Shown: positions 9,850-20,639 of the stretch, piece after piece
How positions within the stretch are numbered: the stretch's first letter is position 1
Layout: each line of letters begins with the position of its first letter
Assembly: GCA_947650005.1 (NCBI GenBank)
Contig: CANSTU010000007.1
Location: 1-64,000 of the forward strand
Direction of reading: 5' to 3'
Length of the DNA: 64,000 nucleotides
Source: an uncultured Lachnospiraceae bacterium
Lineage (GTDB): Bacteria; Bacillota; Clostridia; Lachnospirales; Lachnospiraceae
The notes under the pieces: model-generated
The model's database searches: none
The model's input: the letters and a program-made list of their open reading frames with translations, nothing else
Told to the model about the DNA's origin: nothing
Position numbers and translations under genes: made by a program

Positions 9850-10044
9850 CGTTCACCTCTCCAACGGAATCCCCTTTTGCAATCTCCAAACGAATCTCCT
9901 GTATCAGCGCTTTTCCGGACTGGTGGCGCATCCTGTCCAACACCATTTGCCCCTATTTTCCTGCAAAGGTATGCATATCTGGATGCCATGGCTCATTCCG
10001 GCAGTTTTTCTGCGCATTCTACATCCCAAATACGGAGGCTTTCC

Positions 10045-11040
10045 ATGAAACAAAAGATTACCGCCATCCTCATGCTTTTTCTGCTCTGTCTGTCAATCGC
10101 AGGGATTTCCTATCAAGAATCCGCTCCCGACCAGGATTTCTACCTGCGTCCGTCCATACCCGTCGCTGCAGCTGCCGCTCCCCGCTCCGGACAGGCCAAT
10201 CCCTATCCAACCCTAAGCGTGCCCACTTGCATTACGAAGCTTATGGACACCTATTTCATTGTGGACTGTTATCATGACCAGATCATCTATAGCGATTCCC
10301 TTTCCCGCCCGTTAAAGGAATGGCGGGTGATGACCGACCAGATCAGCCGCGGCCATACGCTGGCCAGCGATGGGCTCGTCTATCTGGCAGATGATACGGA
10401 GAACCACAGCATCCTTGTATTTGAAAAAGCCGGATCTGAGTTCCGGCTCACGCAACGTTTCCCGGAAATCGGGATACGCCCCCACTTTGTGGTGTATGAT
10501 GAAAATACGGCGCTCTTCTACGCCCTCAGCTCCATGACCGGCGAAATCTACGTTTTTGAACGCCTCACGGATTCTACCCAGGTTGTCCTGAAGGATATCC
10601 GCCGGGTGGACAGCCTGAACGGCGTCTATGTCCGTTCGTTCACGATCCTAGAGGATGAGATCTATTTCGTATCCGGCAATTCCTCCATTCTTCGGGCCAG
10701 GCTTTCCGATCTGGAAATCTTGGAAGAATATCGGGTAGGAGCGGAAATCGCCGGCATGATCCAGATGGAAAAAATCGAGGAAGATTACTATATTACCGTA
10801 TCCACCGATCTGTATGGCAGCCAGGACTATGCCACGATCCTCCGCACTCCGGATCTGCATTCCCTGGCCACAGGCGGGTATGAAGACCTCTATTCTTTAT
10901 TCATCGGAGGAGGAACGCCATACTACATCGGGTATATGGACGGGCACTATTACTTAACCGAGCACCGTATCCCCCGCCATAGTGTATGGCAGTTTGATGT
11001 GGAAGGACGGGAAATCCAGAATATAAAGACCGTTTACTGA
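10045..11040 (+). CDS. Secreted/membrane-anchored beta-propeller-like protein of unknown function
   Basis: Signal sequence MKQKITAILMLFLLCLSIAGI and repeated strand-rich segments. Start moved downstream from 9877. Confidence 0.65.
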   Translation: MKQKITAILMLFLLCLSIAGISYQESAPDQDFYLRPSIPVAAAAAPRSGQANPYPTLSVPTCITKLMDTYFIVDCYHDQIIYSDSLSRPLKEWRVMTDQISRGHTLASDGLVYLADDTENHSILVFEKAGSEFRLTQRFPEIGIRPHFVVYDENTALFYALSSMTGEIYVFERLTDSTQVVLKDIRRVDSLNGVYVRSFTILEDEIYFVSGNSSILRARLSDLEILEEYRVGAEIAGMIQMEKIEEDYYITVSTDLYGSQDYATILRTPDLHSLATGGYEDLYSLFIGGGTPYYIGYMDGHYYLTEHRIPRHSVWQFDVEGREIQNIKTVY

Positions 11041-11987
11041 GCCGTTTTCTCCGGCTCCCTTTTCTCCCCGTTCACCACACCGATCCCAATACACACCAGG
11101 ATCAAAGCGATGATTCCTGTCATCCCAAAAGCCTGGCTTCCTTCTCCCAGCAGCAGAGCGGAAAGCAGCACGCCGAAAACAGGATTCATGAATCCGAATA
11201 CGGACACCCTTCCCACCGGATTATATTTTAGCAGAATTCCCCATAACGTATAGGCAGCAGCGGAAATGAATGCCAGATATCCCAGCAGCATCCATCCTGC
11301 TGCCGGAACCGCCTGTACAGCCACACGGCCTCCGCCCGCCACTCCGCAGACGGTCAGCGCCACTCCTCCCAGGAAAAACTGATATCCGCTCAGCACCACC
11401 GGATTTTCCCTCTCGGAGTATTTCCGAATCATCCCTGACGAGAATGCATAACTGAGCGCGGAAAGCAGCAGGAAGCCTTCTCCCGTCAGGGAGAGGCCTC
11501 CGCCTAGATCGCCTCCGTTCCAATTGATCAATACCACTCCGGCAAATCCAATCAGGCATCCTGCCAGTTTTCTCATACTCATCTTTTCCATATGAAAAAC
11601 AGCTACAGCCACAAAAATCGATAAGAACACGTTGGAGGCTCCTATAATGGAAGACTTCACACCCGAAGCATGAGCCAGTCCAATATAGAAAAACAGATAT
11701 TGGGCAACCGTCTGTGCAAGACAGAGACGGAAAATCATGGGGAATGATCCCTTCTTTGGCCTGAGAATACGCCTTTGCAGAAGGCTTCCCAGAAAAATCA
11801 CCAACATCCCAGCCAGGGTGAACCTAAGGCCGGCAAACACAATCTGCGCCATGCTATCCTCTTGCGCAATGTCGAACAAGCCATAGCCTATCTTAATACA
11901 GGGAAATGCGCTTCCCCATAAAAAACAGCATATCAGCGCACAGCCAAATACCATCCCGGTTCGTTCCATCCGTCTTTCCCACTTCAC
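11034..11987 (-). CDS. DMT/EamA-family transporter
   Basis: Ten hydrophobic segments with an EamA duplication; motif SAAAYTLWGILLKYNPVGRVSVFGFMNPVFGVLLSALLLGE. Confidence 0.9.
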   Translation of the reverse strand: MKWERRMERTGMVFGCALICCFLWGSAFPCIKIGYGLFDIAQEDSMAQIVFAGLRFTLAGMLVIFLGSLLQRRILRPKKGSFPMIFRLCLAQTVAQYLFFYIGLAHASGVKSSIIGASNVFLSIFVAVAVFHMEKMSMRKLAGCLIGFAGVVLINWNGGDLGGGLSLTGEGFLLLSALSYAFSSGMIRKYSERENPVVLSGYQFFLGGVALTVCGVAGGGRVAVQAVPAAGWMLLGYLAFISAAAYTLWGILLKYNPVGRVSVFGFMNPVFGVLLSALLLGEGSQAFGMTGIIALILVCIGIGVVNGEKREPEKTAQ

Positions 11988-12078
11988 GTCCGCAAAAGCC
12001 CTTTCAAATTTAATCTCTCCGGCCCTCAGGAAGGGCTAAAGAATGCTATATGTCTTTATTATACACCTGCCTTTCCTG

Positions 12079-12570
12079 TTAGGAAAGATAATTTATAGGC
12101 TCTCGCATCAAATATTCCATTATACCAGAGATAAATTCCAGGTTCGTAGGCCTCTTTCTCTCCTCCTTTCCATAACCGAATAGCTTTTTCTGCAAAGAAG
12201 AATCTCCTTTCTTCCATGCCACTTCTATTGCATGCCTAATGGCATGTTCCACCTTGTCCGCATTCGTATGGTGTTTTCTGGCCACATCGGGATACAACCG
12301 TTTTGTGATACCATCCAATTCTCCCATATCATTGGCGCACATCTCAAAGGATGTTTTCAAATATTGGTAACCTTTCAGGTGAGAAGGTATGCCCAGTCTG
12401 GCAAGAAGCCCTTCCGCACGTTTTACCGAAAATCCTTTCTCCTTCCGAAAGGAATGGGGCACTCCGCGGGATAATACAATTTCTAGTTCTTCATCTTCCC
12501 GCATCATTTGGGCCAGATGACATAGATGAGACTGACTACAATCGGAAAGTGATACCCACATGTAACTCAT
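12079..12570 (-). CDS. Stand-alone Spo0A C-terminal-domain-like DNA-binding protein (no receiver domain)
   Basis: HLKGYQYLKTSFEM...ADKVEHAIRHAIEVAWKKG...RPTNLEFISGIMEYL resembles the Spo0A effector domain; no N-terminal REC. Confidence 0.75.
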   Translation of the reverse strand: MSYMWVSLSDCSQSHLCHLAQMMREDEELEIVLSRGVPHSFRKEKGFSVKRAEGLLARLGIPSHLKGYQYLKTSFEMCANDMGELDGITKRLYPDVARKHHTNADKVEHAIRHAIEVAWKKGDSSLQKKLFGYGKEERKRPTNLEFISGIMEYLMREPINYLS

Positions 12571-12766
12571 AAATGTTTTCCTCCCATTGACATTTTCTAC
12601 AGTTGTATAGTCAATTTACTTTATATATGTATTTTATCAGAAAATTCAAAATAGTAAAGGTACTGAATGGCACCACTTTAAAAATATTTTTAAATTAATG
12701 TAACTTATATGGCCCATAGGGGGATAAATATTTGTAACGGTATTTCAGCATGAAAGGGAGGAGTGT

Positions 12767-13045
12767 ATGAGCGGTATTATGTACGAAATGTTTCCGGAAG
12801 ACTTCCAGGAACGCAGACATCTTGCAGTCACATTAACAGGTCGTATATCTACACAGCTTTCTGTCCACAACTGGTCGCTGAGAATGTTGTCAGACAAATC
12901 AGGTGTCCCGTATGAGACCATCAAGAAGGTCGCCAACGGAAAGATCAGTAATCCATCTCTGAACAGTGTCCTGAAAATTGCATCCGCTTTTGGATGCACC
13001 GTTGACTATCTGGCTGGAAAGTCAGATAACAGTTCCACCTTTTGA
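12767..13045 (+). CDS. Small XRE-type helix-turn-helix regulator
   Basis: LRMLSDKSGVPYETIKKVANGKISNPSLNSVLKIASAFGCTVDYLAG; RBS AAGGGAGG. Confidence 0.9.
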   Translation: MSGIMYEMFPEDFQERRHLAVTLTGRISTQLSVHNWSLRMLSDKSGVPYETIKKVANGKISNPSLNSVLKIASAFGCTVDYLAGKSDNSSTF

Positions 13046-13312
13046 TGGGTTGCCGCCGGACGGAAAGTAGTCCTTCCGGCGGCAACTCTATTTTGGGATT
13101 TCCTTCCTCTTCTCCGGTCAGGAATCTGCGGGGAGCGAACAGGAACACTTTTTATCCAATATGCTAAATTCCTGTGTTTGACGGGCGTCAAACCTGCGTC
13201 CTATTGAATTCATTACGAGAATATGTTAAGATAAGAATGCGGTATAGTCGGCAACGACTGTCCGCCCCTGAAACCGATGCCCTTTCGGCATCCAGAAAGG
13301 AATTCTATTCTT

Positions 13313-14884
13313 ATGAGAAAAGCTCTAATTATCGGCGGCGGCCCCGCAGGCCTTACCGCCGCATATGAGTTATTGAAAAGCGGGCAGTCCCTCGCGCCCT
13401 CCGAACGGTTTGAAGTCATCGTTTTAGAGGAAAGCGATCTGCTGGGCGGAATTTCCAGAACCGTGGAATACCACGGCAACCGCATGGACATGGGTGGTCA
13501 CCGCTTTTTTTCCAAGGATCCGAAGGTAAATGAATGGTGGCGCAGCATGCTCCCTCTCCAAGGTAAGCCTGCCTATGATGATATCATGCTCAACCGCACC
13601 CCTACCCTGGTTCCAGGTGGCCCTGATCCCCAAAAGACGGATCGTGTTATGCTGAATCGAAACCGGGTATCCCGCATCTATTATAATAGGAAGTTTTTCG
13701 ACTATCCCATTTCCCTCAAATGGGAAACCTTTAAAAATATGGGACTGGCAGCCACCATCCAGGCGGGATTCAGTTACCTGGGCAGCGTGCTCCACAAACG
13801 CAGGGAAGATTCCCTGGAAGACTTCTATATAAACAGGTTTGGACGCAAGCTCTACTCCATGTTTTTTGAGAAATATACGGAAAATCTGTGGGGCAGAAGT
13901 CCCAAAGAGATCGCTCCTGATTGGGGTGCGCAGAGGGCCAAAGGGCTTTCCGTCATGACCATCGTGCTGGACATGTTTCGCAAACGCTTTTCCCATAAGC
14001 AGGGCGGGCATGTGGAAACTTCCCTCATCGAGGAATTTAGCTATCCCAAATTGGGCCCCGGACAACTCTGGGACGTGACCGGAGAAGAGATCGAGAAGCT
14101 GGGCGGAAAGATTCTGCGCGGTTGTCGTGTGGTACGGTTCCGGAAAGAGAACGGCCACATCACATCCCTTACCTATGAAAAAGCCGGACAGGAATACGAA
14201 ATGGAGGGGGATATTTTCATTTCCTCCATGCCTTTAAAGGATCTGGTGGGCGGCATGAACGAAGTGCCCGAAAGGGAGGCTGCTATCGCAAAAGGTCTTC
14301 CTTACCGGGATTATATGACCCTGGGCGTCCTGGTTCCCAAACTGAATTTGGAAAATAAGACCAAAATCAAAACCATCAGCAACATTGTTCCCGATGATTG
14401 GATCTATGTCCATGACCGCACCGTATCTATGGGACGTTTTCAAATCTATAACAACTGGTCCCCTTATATGGTTAAGGATCTGGAGCATACCGTCTGGATC
14501 GGCCTGGAATATTTCTGTGCAGAGGGCGACTGGATGTGGAATATGACCGAACAGGAATTTTCGGACTTTGCCGTAAAAGAAATGGTTCAAATGGGCCTGA
14601 TCGACAGCACGGACGTGGTGATGGATACCCATATGGAACGGGTAAAGAAAGCCTATCCCGCTTATTTCGACACCTACAAGGACATCGATGTACTGCGCAG
14701 CTACTTGGATACCATCGACAACCTCTACTGTGTGGGACGCAACGGCCAGCACCGGTACAATAACATCGACCATTCCATGGTTACATCCTTTGAAACGGTG
14801 AAAAATATCCTGAACAATGTCCGAGAAAGGGACAACATCTGGAATGTGAATACGGAAAAGGAATATCTGGAATCCACCTCATGA
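13313..14884 (+). CDS. NAD(P)/FAD-dependent oxidoreductase (protoporphyrinogen oxidase/UDP-galactopyranose mutase-like)
   Basis: N-terminal Rossmann [36 protein letters not shown]. Start at ATG 13313. Confidence 0.9.
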   Translation: MRKALIIGGGPAGLTAAYELLKSGQSLAPSERFEVIVLEESDLLGGISRTVEYHGNRMDMGGHRFFSKDPKVNEWWRSMLPLQGKPAYDDIMLNRTPTLVPGGPDPQKTDRVMLNRNRVSRIYYNRKFFDYPISLKWETFKNMGLAATIQAGFSYLGSVLHKRREDSLEDFYINRFGRKLYSMFFEKYTENLWGRSPKEIAPDWGAQRAKGLSVMTIVLDMFRKRFSHKQGGHVETSLIEEFSYPKLGPGQLWDVTGEEIEKLGGKILRGCRVVRFRKENGHITSLTYEKAGQEYEMEGDIFISSMPLKDLVGGMNEVPEREAAIAKGLPYRDYMTLGVLVPKLNLENKTKIKTISNIVPDDWIYVHDRTVSMGRFQIYNNWSPYMVKDLEHTVWIGLEYFCAEGDWMWNMTEQEFSDFAVKEMVQMGLIDSTDVVMDTHMERVKKAYPAYFDTYKDIDVLRSYLDTIDNLYCVGRNGQHRYNNIDHSMVTSFETVKNILNNVRERDNIWNVNTEKEYLESTS

Positions 14885-14911
14885 GCGGAAAGATTTTTCT
14901 ATACAATACCA

Positions 14912-14951
14912 AAGCGGCAGCATTCCGTTGAACGAAATGCTGCCGCTTTTA
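14912..14951 (+). terminator. Rho-independent terminator
   Basis: AAAGCGGCAGCATTCCGTTGAACGAAATGCTGCCGCTTTT perfect stem with T-tract. Confidence 0.85.
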
Positions 14952-15092
14952 TTGAATCTTTCTTCCTTGCCCTAGGGCGATTGACCCAAGGGACATGGCT
15001 TTCTTGATTTGAATCCCCGCTAAACGGGCAGCTGAGGGACATTCGTGCGTTTAGCGCACGCGTCGTATCAGAAATAGGCCAACGGCTTAGGC

Positions 15093-16049
15093 CTATCTTC
15101 CGCCTTTCCGCTTCTTTTTCAGAATATCATTCACAATATCCATGCGCAGCCCTGCGTCAATGAAGTCGCAGTGTTTGCAGAAGGGGTAATTCTGCCTGCC
15201 GTCCTTCACCGCATTTCTCAGCTTCTGATATGCCGCGCTGTTCCAGGCTTCCTTAAGAGGCATGGTATTCAAATCCCCCACATCCGTGACCTCAAAGTTG
15301 TCGCAGCAACAGATCCCCAACTTACCGCCCGGCGTAATCCACATGTCTGTGTAGGGCATCAGGCAGGTCTCCTTGATCACCTTCTCCGTAGCCGCCTTAT
15401 TGGGCGCACTGCCCGCCCGGTTGGTGAGTACCTCCTTGAGGTAACGCATCTGGATCAGGATATCCACATCCTTGAATTCCTCCGGATGGGCTTTCACATA
15501 CTCGTAAATCACCTGGATATTGTCGTGGAATTTCATATCCAAACAGTAATTGTTGATGATGAGCTGATCCACATAGGGAACGATGGCTTTCACCTTATCC
15601 ACATCCAGCAACAGGCCATTGGTGGACATGAAAATAAATACATCCGGCAGCTGCTGCCTTGCATATTTATGGAATTCCACGATCCTGGTATCCAGCCACG
15701 GTTCGTTGTTCCCATAAAGAGTCAAATGCCCTTTATATCCCCAATCGCGAAGCTGATCAATGATGCTGTAATAGAGCTCCTCCGACATCCTGGCATAGGG
15801 CCGCTTCTCCGCGTTCTTATTTGCCGTACAGAATTCGCAGGTACTGTTGCAGCGGTTGATCGTCTCCAGATTGACCACATTGGGATGAGGAACCGTCTCG
15901 CTCTCCATAAAATACTTGATATATTCCCTCTGGGATTTTCCCCTGGTTAAAAACTGCAGGGTGAGATATCCCTCGCTCGCCAGCTTCGGAAAATATTTCC
16001 GCATATTCCATCCGAATTTTCCGGCGTAATTATGAACCCTGATCGGCAT
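15093..16049 (-). CDS. Radical SAM/SPASM domain protein
   Basis: CNSTCEFCTANKN cluster motif; C-terminal GICCCDNFE and FCKHCDF cysteines. Confidence 0.92.
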   Translation of the reverse strand: MPIRVHNYAGKFGWNMRKYFPKLASEGYLTLQFLTRGKSQREYIKYFMESETVPHPNVVNLETINRCNSTCEFCTANKNAEKRPYARMSEELYYSIIDQLRDWGYKGHLTLYGNNEPWLDTRIVEFHKYARQQLPDVFIFMSTNGLLLDVDKVKAIVPYVDQLIINNYCLDMKFHDNIQVIYEYVKAHPEEFKDVDILIQMRYLKEVLTNRAGSAPNKAATEKVIKETCLMPYTDMWITPGGKLGICCCDNFEVTDVGDLNTMPLKEAWNSAAYQKLRNAVKDGRQNYPFCKHCDFIDAGLRMDIVNDILKKKRKGGR

Positions 16050-16336
16050 CTTTCTATCTCTCCTTTGTCCTTTAGCGTTTCCTCTGTCGGGACGTGTTAT
16101 TCCTCGTTATGGCCAATGCGTTCACTCTTTTGCCCGCAGCGCATCTGGAAATCATTCCCTCAATCTGTACATTTTAGTTTAACATAGTTTTACCAGCCTG
16201 TCCATGCCCGCGCAGTTGAAAAAAAGCCTGAGGACAACCGCCGTTCCTGTTCCCGCGCCATCAGGATTCCGCCCGGAGGAGCTTCCTGTAAGGGGCGCGA
16301 GGACAGGAGGCCACCGCTAAGCAGCAGTCCGGATGT

Positions 16337-18145
16337 CTACCGCATTTCATACACATAAACGGTATACGGAGAATCCCCATACCCGAATCCGCCCAGCAGT
16401 TCAAATCCGAGCTCTTGGGCATTGCTGATTTGAATCCGTGAGAACAGATATCTTCCGCCCAGCTCCCGGAACATCTCTCCGTCAATATACAGACGGTCGT
16501 CCGCTACCTCCATGGTACGCACCGGATTCCAAGTATTCTCCCCAGAGCCGGAGAACAGATAGGCTCTCGCTCCCCAGTCCCAAAAATAGTTGTCCCACTC
16601 CTCCACCTTCCTGGTAGCAGGCTCGATCATAGCGCCGAAACGCTCCTTGTATTCCTGCGGATAGAAACCCAGATAACCGTCCAGCGTGGCAATGCCGTTG
16701 TAGGAAAGGACGGCCGGATGAAATCCGTAGGCCGCAGCATACGCACCATCGTAGCCAATCTCCCGCTTGATCACGTTGAACAAGTCTTCCGAATAGAATT
16801 CCCTGAAATTCAAGTTTTCCACCTGGGTGTGTTTCACCAGACGATAGGCGTTGTAATAGCAGGTGCTGTAAAAATCGTTATACACCGCAGGGGTCAGTAC
16901 CACCACGCATAGCGCCACGAGGGTGAGTGCGCTGCCAATGGCCTTCCGATTCCTGTCATATAGGTATTTCACTGCCAAAAACAGCGCCGCATACCACAGA
17001 AAGGGGTTGAAAAACACCGTCCGGTTGAACTGAAAGCCCTTCAGGGGAGGAAGAAACCATTCAAACAGGTTCCGAAGCCCGCCCCAAAAGTAGAGCCCAT
17101 AGACCAGGCAGTTTGCTATGATAAAATAGAATACCAGGCAGAAGCCGTCAGTTAGTGCGCCTTTTTCTTTTTTCCACAGACGGCAATAGAGCCGATAAAG
17201 AAAAAAAAGCAGGCATACCGGCAGGACGAAACGGGTATGGGAAGGCTGGGCATGGAAAATTCCCAGGGCAAAGGCCTCCCAAACCGCTGCCAGGATCTGC
17301 GCCGCGTCATAGTTTCCTTCCACCATGGTGGAGCGCATAGTCACCACGTCCGAACACAGCATTTCATAGAATAGCCTGTATTCAAAGGCCACGTACCCTA
17401 AGGCCAACACAAACAGGGCGATCAAAAGCCGCATGTTTCGCACCCCGAAAAAGGAGCGAAGCTTTTTCCAAAGGCCCTTCGGAACATCCCTTCCAATCCG
17501 CCTCATTCTGCCGTAGTCCTGAATCCACAGGATCAAAACAGCCAAGGCCAGATAAGCCAAAAGGAAGAAACCGAAGTAGGAAAAATAGGAAAGAAGCGGA
17601 TAGAGGAACAGGAAGAAATAGTCAAGCCTGCTTTCTCCCCGGTAGATTCTGCGCAGCAGATAAATAGCCAGGGGGATGGACGAAAAAGCAATCCCGTAAG
17701 CTGGGAACAGAGGGCATAGCCCATAGATCAGGGCGCAGAGTGCAGCCGCAGGCTCATATTTTTTATAATCCGTTCCATACACATCCTTTGCCAGCAGCAA
17801 CACGGAAACCAGCGCCACCAGGATTTTCAGAAAATAGCCGCAAAGATAGGCCGCAAAGGGCGGCAATAGGAAGAAAAGGATATTGTACAGAGAGAATTCC
17901 GAACTCAGGCTGTTCCTGGTAATCCCTCCCAGAATGGGAACTGTCACAGCTTTCCCAAAAAAGGCGTCAGCATGCTTCATCGCCTGAAAATGTCCCATAA
18001 ACAGATCCAGGTTGTCATGCACCGCAATATAACTGCCCTCCCCGAAAAAAAGAAAGACCGCAGCCTCTCCCAGGATAACGGCCCCGATCAGATACCAATA
18101 CCATCCTTCTCTTATCTTCTGCATCCGTTCCTTCGCCATATCCAT
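16337..18145 (-). CDS. Polytopic membrane protein (DUF6044-like)
   Basis: 602 aa, many TM helices, C-terminal soluble domain. Confidence 0.7.
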   Translation of the reverse strand: MDMAKERMQKIREGWYWYLIGAVILGEAAVFLFFGEGSYIAVHDNLDLFMGHFQAMKHADAFFGKAVTVPILGGITRNSLSSEFSLYNILFFLLPPFAAYLCGYFLKILVALVSVLLLAKDVYGTDYKKYEPAAALCALIYGLCPLFPAYGIAFSSIPLAIYLLRRIYRGESRLDYFFLFLYPLLSYFSYFGFFLLAYLALAVLILWIQDYGRMRRIGRDVPKGLWKKLRSFFGVRNMRLLIALFVLALGYVAFEYRLFYEMLCSDVVTMRSTMVEGNYDAAQILAAVWEAFALGIFHAQPSHTRFVLPVCLLFFLYRLYCRLWKKEKGALTDGFCLVFYFIIANCLVYGLYFWGGLRNLFEWFLPPLKGFQFNRTVFFNPFLWYAALFLAVKYLYDRNRKAIGSALTLVALCVVVLTPAVYNDFYSTCYYNAYRLVKHTQVENLNFREFYSEDLFNVIKREIGYDGAYAAAYGFHPAVLSYNGIATLDGYLGFYPQEYKERFGAMIEPATRKVEEWDNYFWDWGARAYLFSGSGENTWNPVRTMEVADDRLYIDGEMFRELGGRYLFSRIQISNAQELGFELLGGFGYGDSPYTVYVYEMR

Positions 18146-18174
18146 TCCTTTCTATGCAACAAGGCGGCCGTAAC

Positions 18175-18621
18175 TCACATCGCGCCGTCCGCCGGATCCG
18201 TCCGCTCCTTATGCCGTCTGGCCAGATCAGCTATGGTAACGCCGTCCACCACGCCGTCTATGGCCTCTGCCAGGCGTTTCCAAATCTCCATCGTCTCGCA
18301 GGTATCCTGTCTCACACACTCCTGCCCTTCCTCGCATGGCTCCAGACAGGGCGCAGGATTCAAAGAGCCTTCCGTCAAACGGAGGATCTGCCCCACCGTA
18401 TATTCAGAAGGATCCCTGGCAAGCCGATAACCGCCTTGGGCGCCTCTTGTGCTACGCACAAAACCCGCCCTGTTCAATACGGCGATGATCTGTTCCAGAT
18501 ATTTTTCGGAGATTCCCTGCCTGTCCGCGATCTGCTTCACCTTAACATATGCTCCAGCATCATTGACCGCCAGATCCAGCATCACCCGGACCGCATATCT
18601 TCCCTTCGTCGAAATTCTCAT
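18175..18621 (-). CDS. Rrf2-family transcriptional regulator (CymR/IscR-like)
   Basis: MRISTKGRYAVRVMLDLAV...ISEKYLEQIIAVLNRAGFVRSTRGAQGGYRLA; cysteine-rich CLEPCEEGQECVRQDTC. Confidence 0.93.
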   Translation of the reverse strand: MRISTKGRYAVRVMLDLAVNDAGAYVKVKQIADRQGISEKYLEQIIAVLNRAGFVRSTRGAQGGYRLARDPSEYTVGQILRLTEGSLNPAPCLEPCEEGQECVRQDTCETMEIWKRLAEAIDGVVDGVTIADLARRHKERTDPADGAM

Positions 18622-18795
18622 GGCACCCATATCGCTTCCCCATGCCAGGCGCATCCTTATTGGACGCTGCGCTGTTAATCCCTTGTATTCGTTTCCACAC
18701 CCGTACGACCCGGAAGCAGAAAATCCGGGCTGCGAAGAACGCGCCCGGTATTTTCACATCCAGGGACAATGTTTGTCCTTTCCCGTTTTCTATGG

Positions 18796-19716
18796 TCAAT
18801 CTTCAAAAGGGACCACAGAACCCTGGTAGGTATCGTTGATAAACTTCTTGATTTCGTCGGACTTAAGCGCTTCCACCAGCGCTTTCACCCCTTCGTTGTT
18901 TTCATTTCCCTCTTTGACTGCAATCACGTTCACATAGGTCTGGATCGCATCGGAATCAGAGGTCTCCACCGCGAGCGCATCCGTGGCCGCGTTCAGGCCG
19001 GCTTCCAAGGCATAGTTGCCGTTGATCACCGCAAAATCGAAATCCGGAAGGCTTCTGGGAATCTGCGCCGCCTCCAATTCCACAAACTTGATGTTGTGGG
19101 GATTCTCTTTGATATCGTTTATGGTGGCCGTCATGCCCGCCCCGTCGTTCAGCGTGATCAGGCCCTGTTCCTGCAACAGAAGAAGCGCCCTCGCTTCGTT
19201 GGTGGTATCGTTGGGCACTGCCACCTCCGCGCCGTCTTCAATGGCCGACAGGTCGGATAGTTTCCCTGGATAAATGCCGATGGGCTCGTAATGGATGCCG
19301 CCCGCATTTACTAGATGGGTCCCCTTTTCCTCATTAAAGCTGTCCATATATGCGATGTGCTGGAAGTAGTTGGCGTCCATGTCTCCGCCTTCCACCACCT
19401 CATTGGGCTGCACATAGTCTGTAAACTCCGTTACTTCCAGTTCCCATCCCTTGTCTGCCAGCAGAGGCTTCGCCTGTTCCAGGATCTCCGCATGGGGTAC
19501 GCTGGTGGCGGCAACGGTAATCTTTCCTTTCCTTTCTACCGCTTCTTCCTCCCCCGCATCCGCGCTCTCGGCGGGCGCCTCGGATTCCTCCTCGGTCTGC
19601 TCAGGAGCCGCTTCATCGCTCTGCGCAGGCGCGGACGTCTTAGAAGAACCACAACCCGCGAGAAGCCCCGCCGTAAGTACTGCGGCAAGAATGAGTGACA
19701 CTGTTTTGCTTTTCAT
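18796..19716 (-). CDS. metQ: Methionine ABC transporter substrate-binding lipoprotein
   Basis: NlpA/MetQ family: lipobox LAGCGSSK, VAATSVPHAEILEQAKPLLADKGWELEVTEFTDYVQPN. Confidence 0.93.
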   Translation of the reverse strand: MKSKTVSLILAAVLTAGLLAGCGSSKTSAPAQSDEAAPEQTEEESEAPAESADAGEEEAVERKGKITVAATSVPHAEILEQAKPLLADKGWELEVTEFTDYVQPNEVVEGGDMDANYFQHIAYMDSFNEEKGTHLVNAGGIHYEPIGIYPGKLSDLSAIEDGAEVAVPNDTTNEARALLLLQEQGLITLNDGAGMTATINDIKENPHNIKFVELEAAQIPRSLPDFDFAVINGNYALEAGLNAATDALAVETSDSDAIQTYVNVIAVKEGNENNEGVKALVEALKSDEIKKFINDTYQGSVVPFED

Positions 19717-19749
19717 AATAATAACCATGCCTTTCCGTAACCTGAGGAC

Positions 19750-19818
19750 TTAATTGCGAACGTAGTACGCTATGCCGCAGGCACAAATTGCGTGAGAAAA
19801 ATCTGTGATTTTTCTCAT
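19750..19818 (-). CDS. Small ORF (22 aa, MRKITDFSHAICACGIAYYVRN) between metI and metQ
   Basis: ATG preceded by a strong SD (CGGAGGAGGATAATG), ends TAA; cysteine-containing peptide in a sulfur operon. Confidence 0.5.
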   Translation of the reverse strand: MRKITDFSHAICACGIAYYVRN

Positions 19819-19973
19819 TATCCTCCTCCGTTTCATCTGCCGCCTTTTAGCGGCATGATATCCGAAATTGGCAGGCTGCAGGCCTCCCAATCTCCGATCT
19901 ATGAATCATCCGGCCCGAATTTCTGCGAATATCTTTTTCCCATTCCGGCCGGTAATCCGCCTCAGTCCTGCCG

Positions 19974-20639
19974 TCAGCCGGTGATCCGCTTATCCAGCCT
20001 TCTCGCCAGGCGCATACATATGGCCTGCATAATCTGTACCAGCGCCACCAAGAGCACCACAGTTACCATCATAATATCCACCTGGTATCGGTTATATCCG
20101 TATCGGATGGCGATATCTCCCAATCCGCCTCCTCCCACCGCTCCTGCCATGGCGGAATAGCCCAGGATGGTGCCCAGCGCAATGGCCAGATTCGATAGCA
20201 GGGAGGAACGGGCTTCCAACAGCATCACCTTGAGCACGATGGTGGGAATCCCTGCCCCCATGCTCTGCGCTGCTTCGATCACGCCCTTATCCACCTCCAG
20301 AAGGGAGGATTCCACCAGCCTGGCGATAAAAGGCGCTGCCGCCAGGGTTAACGGAACGATGGTGGCGCTGGGACCATAGCTTTTCCCAACGATCGCCCGG
20401 GTAAGGGGAATCACCAAAATCAGAAGAATCAGGAAGGGAATGCTGCGCATCACATTCACGACCATATCCAGAATGCGGTACAGCACACCGTTGGGCCGCA
20501 GTCCCTCTTTCCCGGAAACCACCAGGGCTACCCCGGCCGGAAGGCCGATCACATAGGCCAGCAGAGTGGAAACCAGCGTCATATAAACCGTGGCAAAAAT
20601 GCCTTCCACTATCATCATAATCGTTGCACTATTCCACAT
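19974..20639 (-). CDS. metI: Methionine ABC transporter permease
   Basis: ATVYMTLVSTLLAYVIGLPAGVALV...; MetI family; downstream of metN. Confidence 0.93.
   Translation of the reverse strand: MWNSATIMMIVEGIFATVYMTLVSTLLAYVIGLPAGVALVVSGKEGLRPNGVLYRILDMVVNVMRSIPFLILLILVIPLTRAIVGKSYGPSATIVPLTLAAAPFIARLVESSLLEVDKGVIEAAQSMGAGIPTIVLKVMLLEARSSLLSNLAIALGTILGYSAMAGAVGGGGLGDIAIRYGYNRYQVDIMMVTVVLLVALVQIMQAICMRLARRLDKRITG

Noticed and set aside
9786-9989. Minus-strand ORF with possible relic (MVLDRMRHQSGKALIQEIRLEIAKGIPLER in another frame)
   Set aside because: Too short to assign. It could be a decayed regulator C-terminus, but no upstream remainder is recognisable.
16190-16335. Imperfect hairpin (CCTGTTCCCGCGCC / GGCGCGAGGACAGG) considered as a fourth long-hairpin element
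   Set aside because: Arms are short and the conserved core motifs (GAGACMTG, GGCTCMTCG) are missing; more likely an ordinary intergenic stem-loop.
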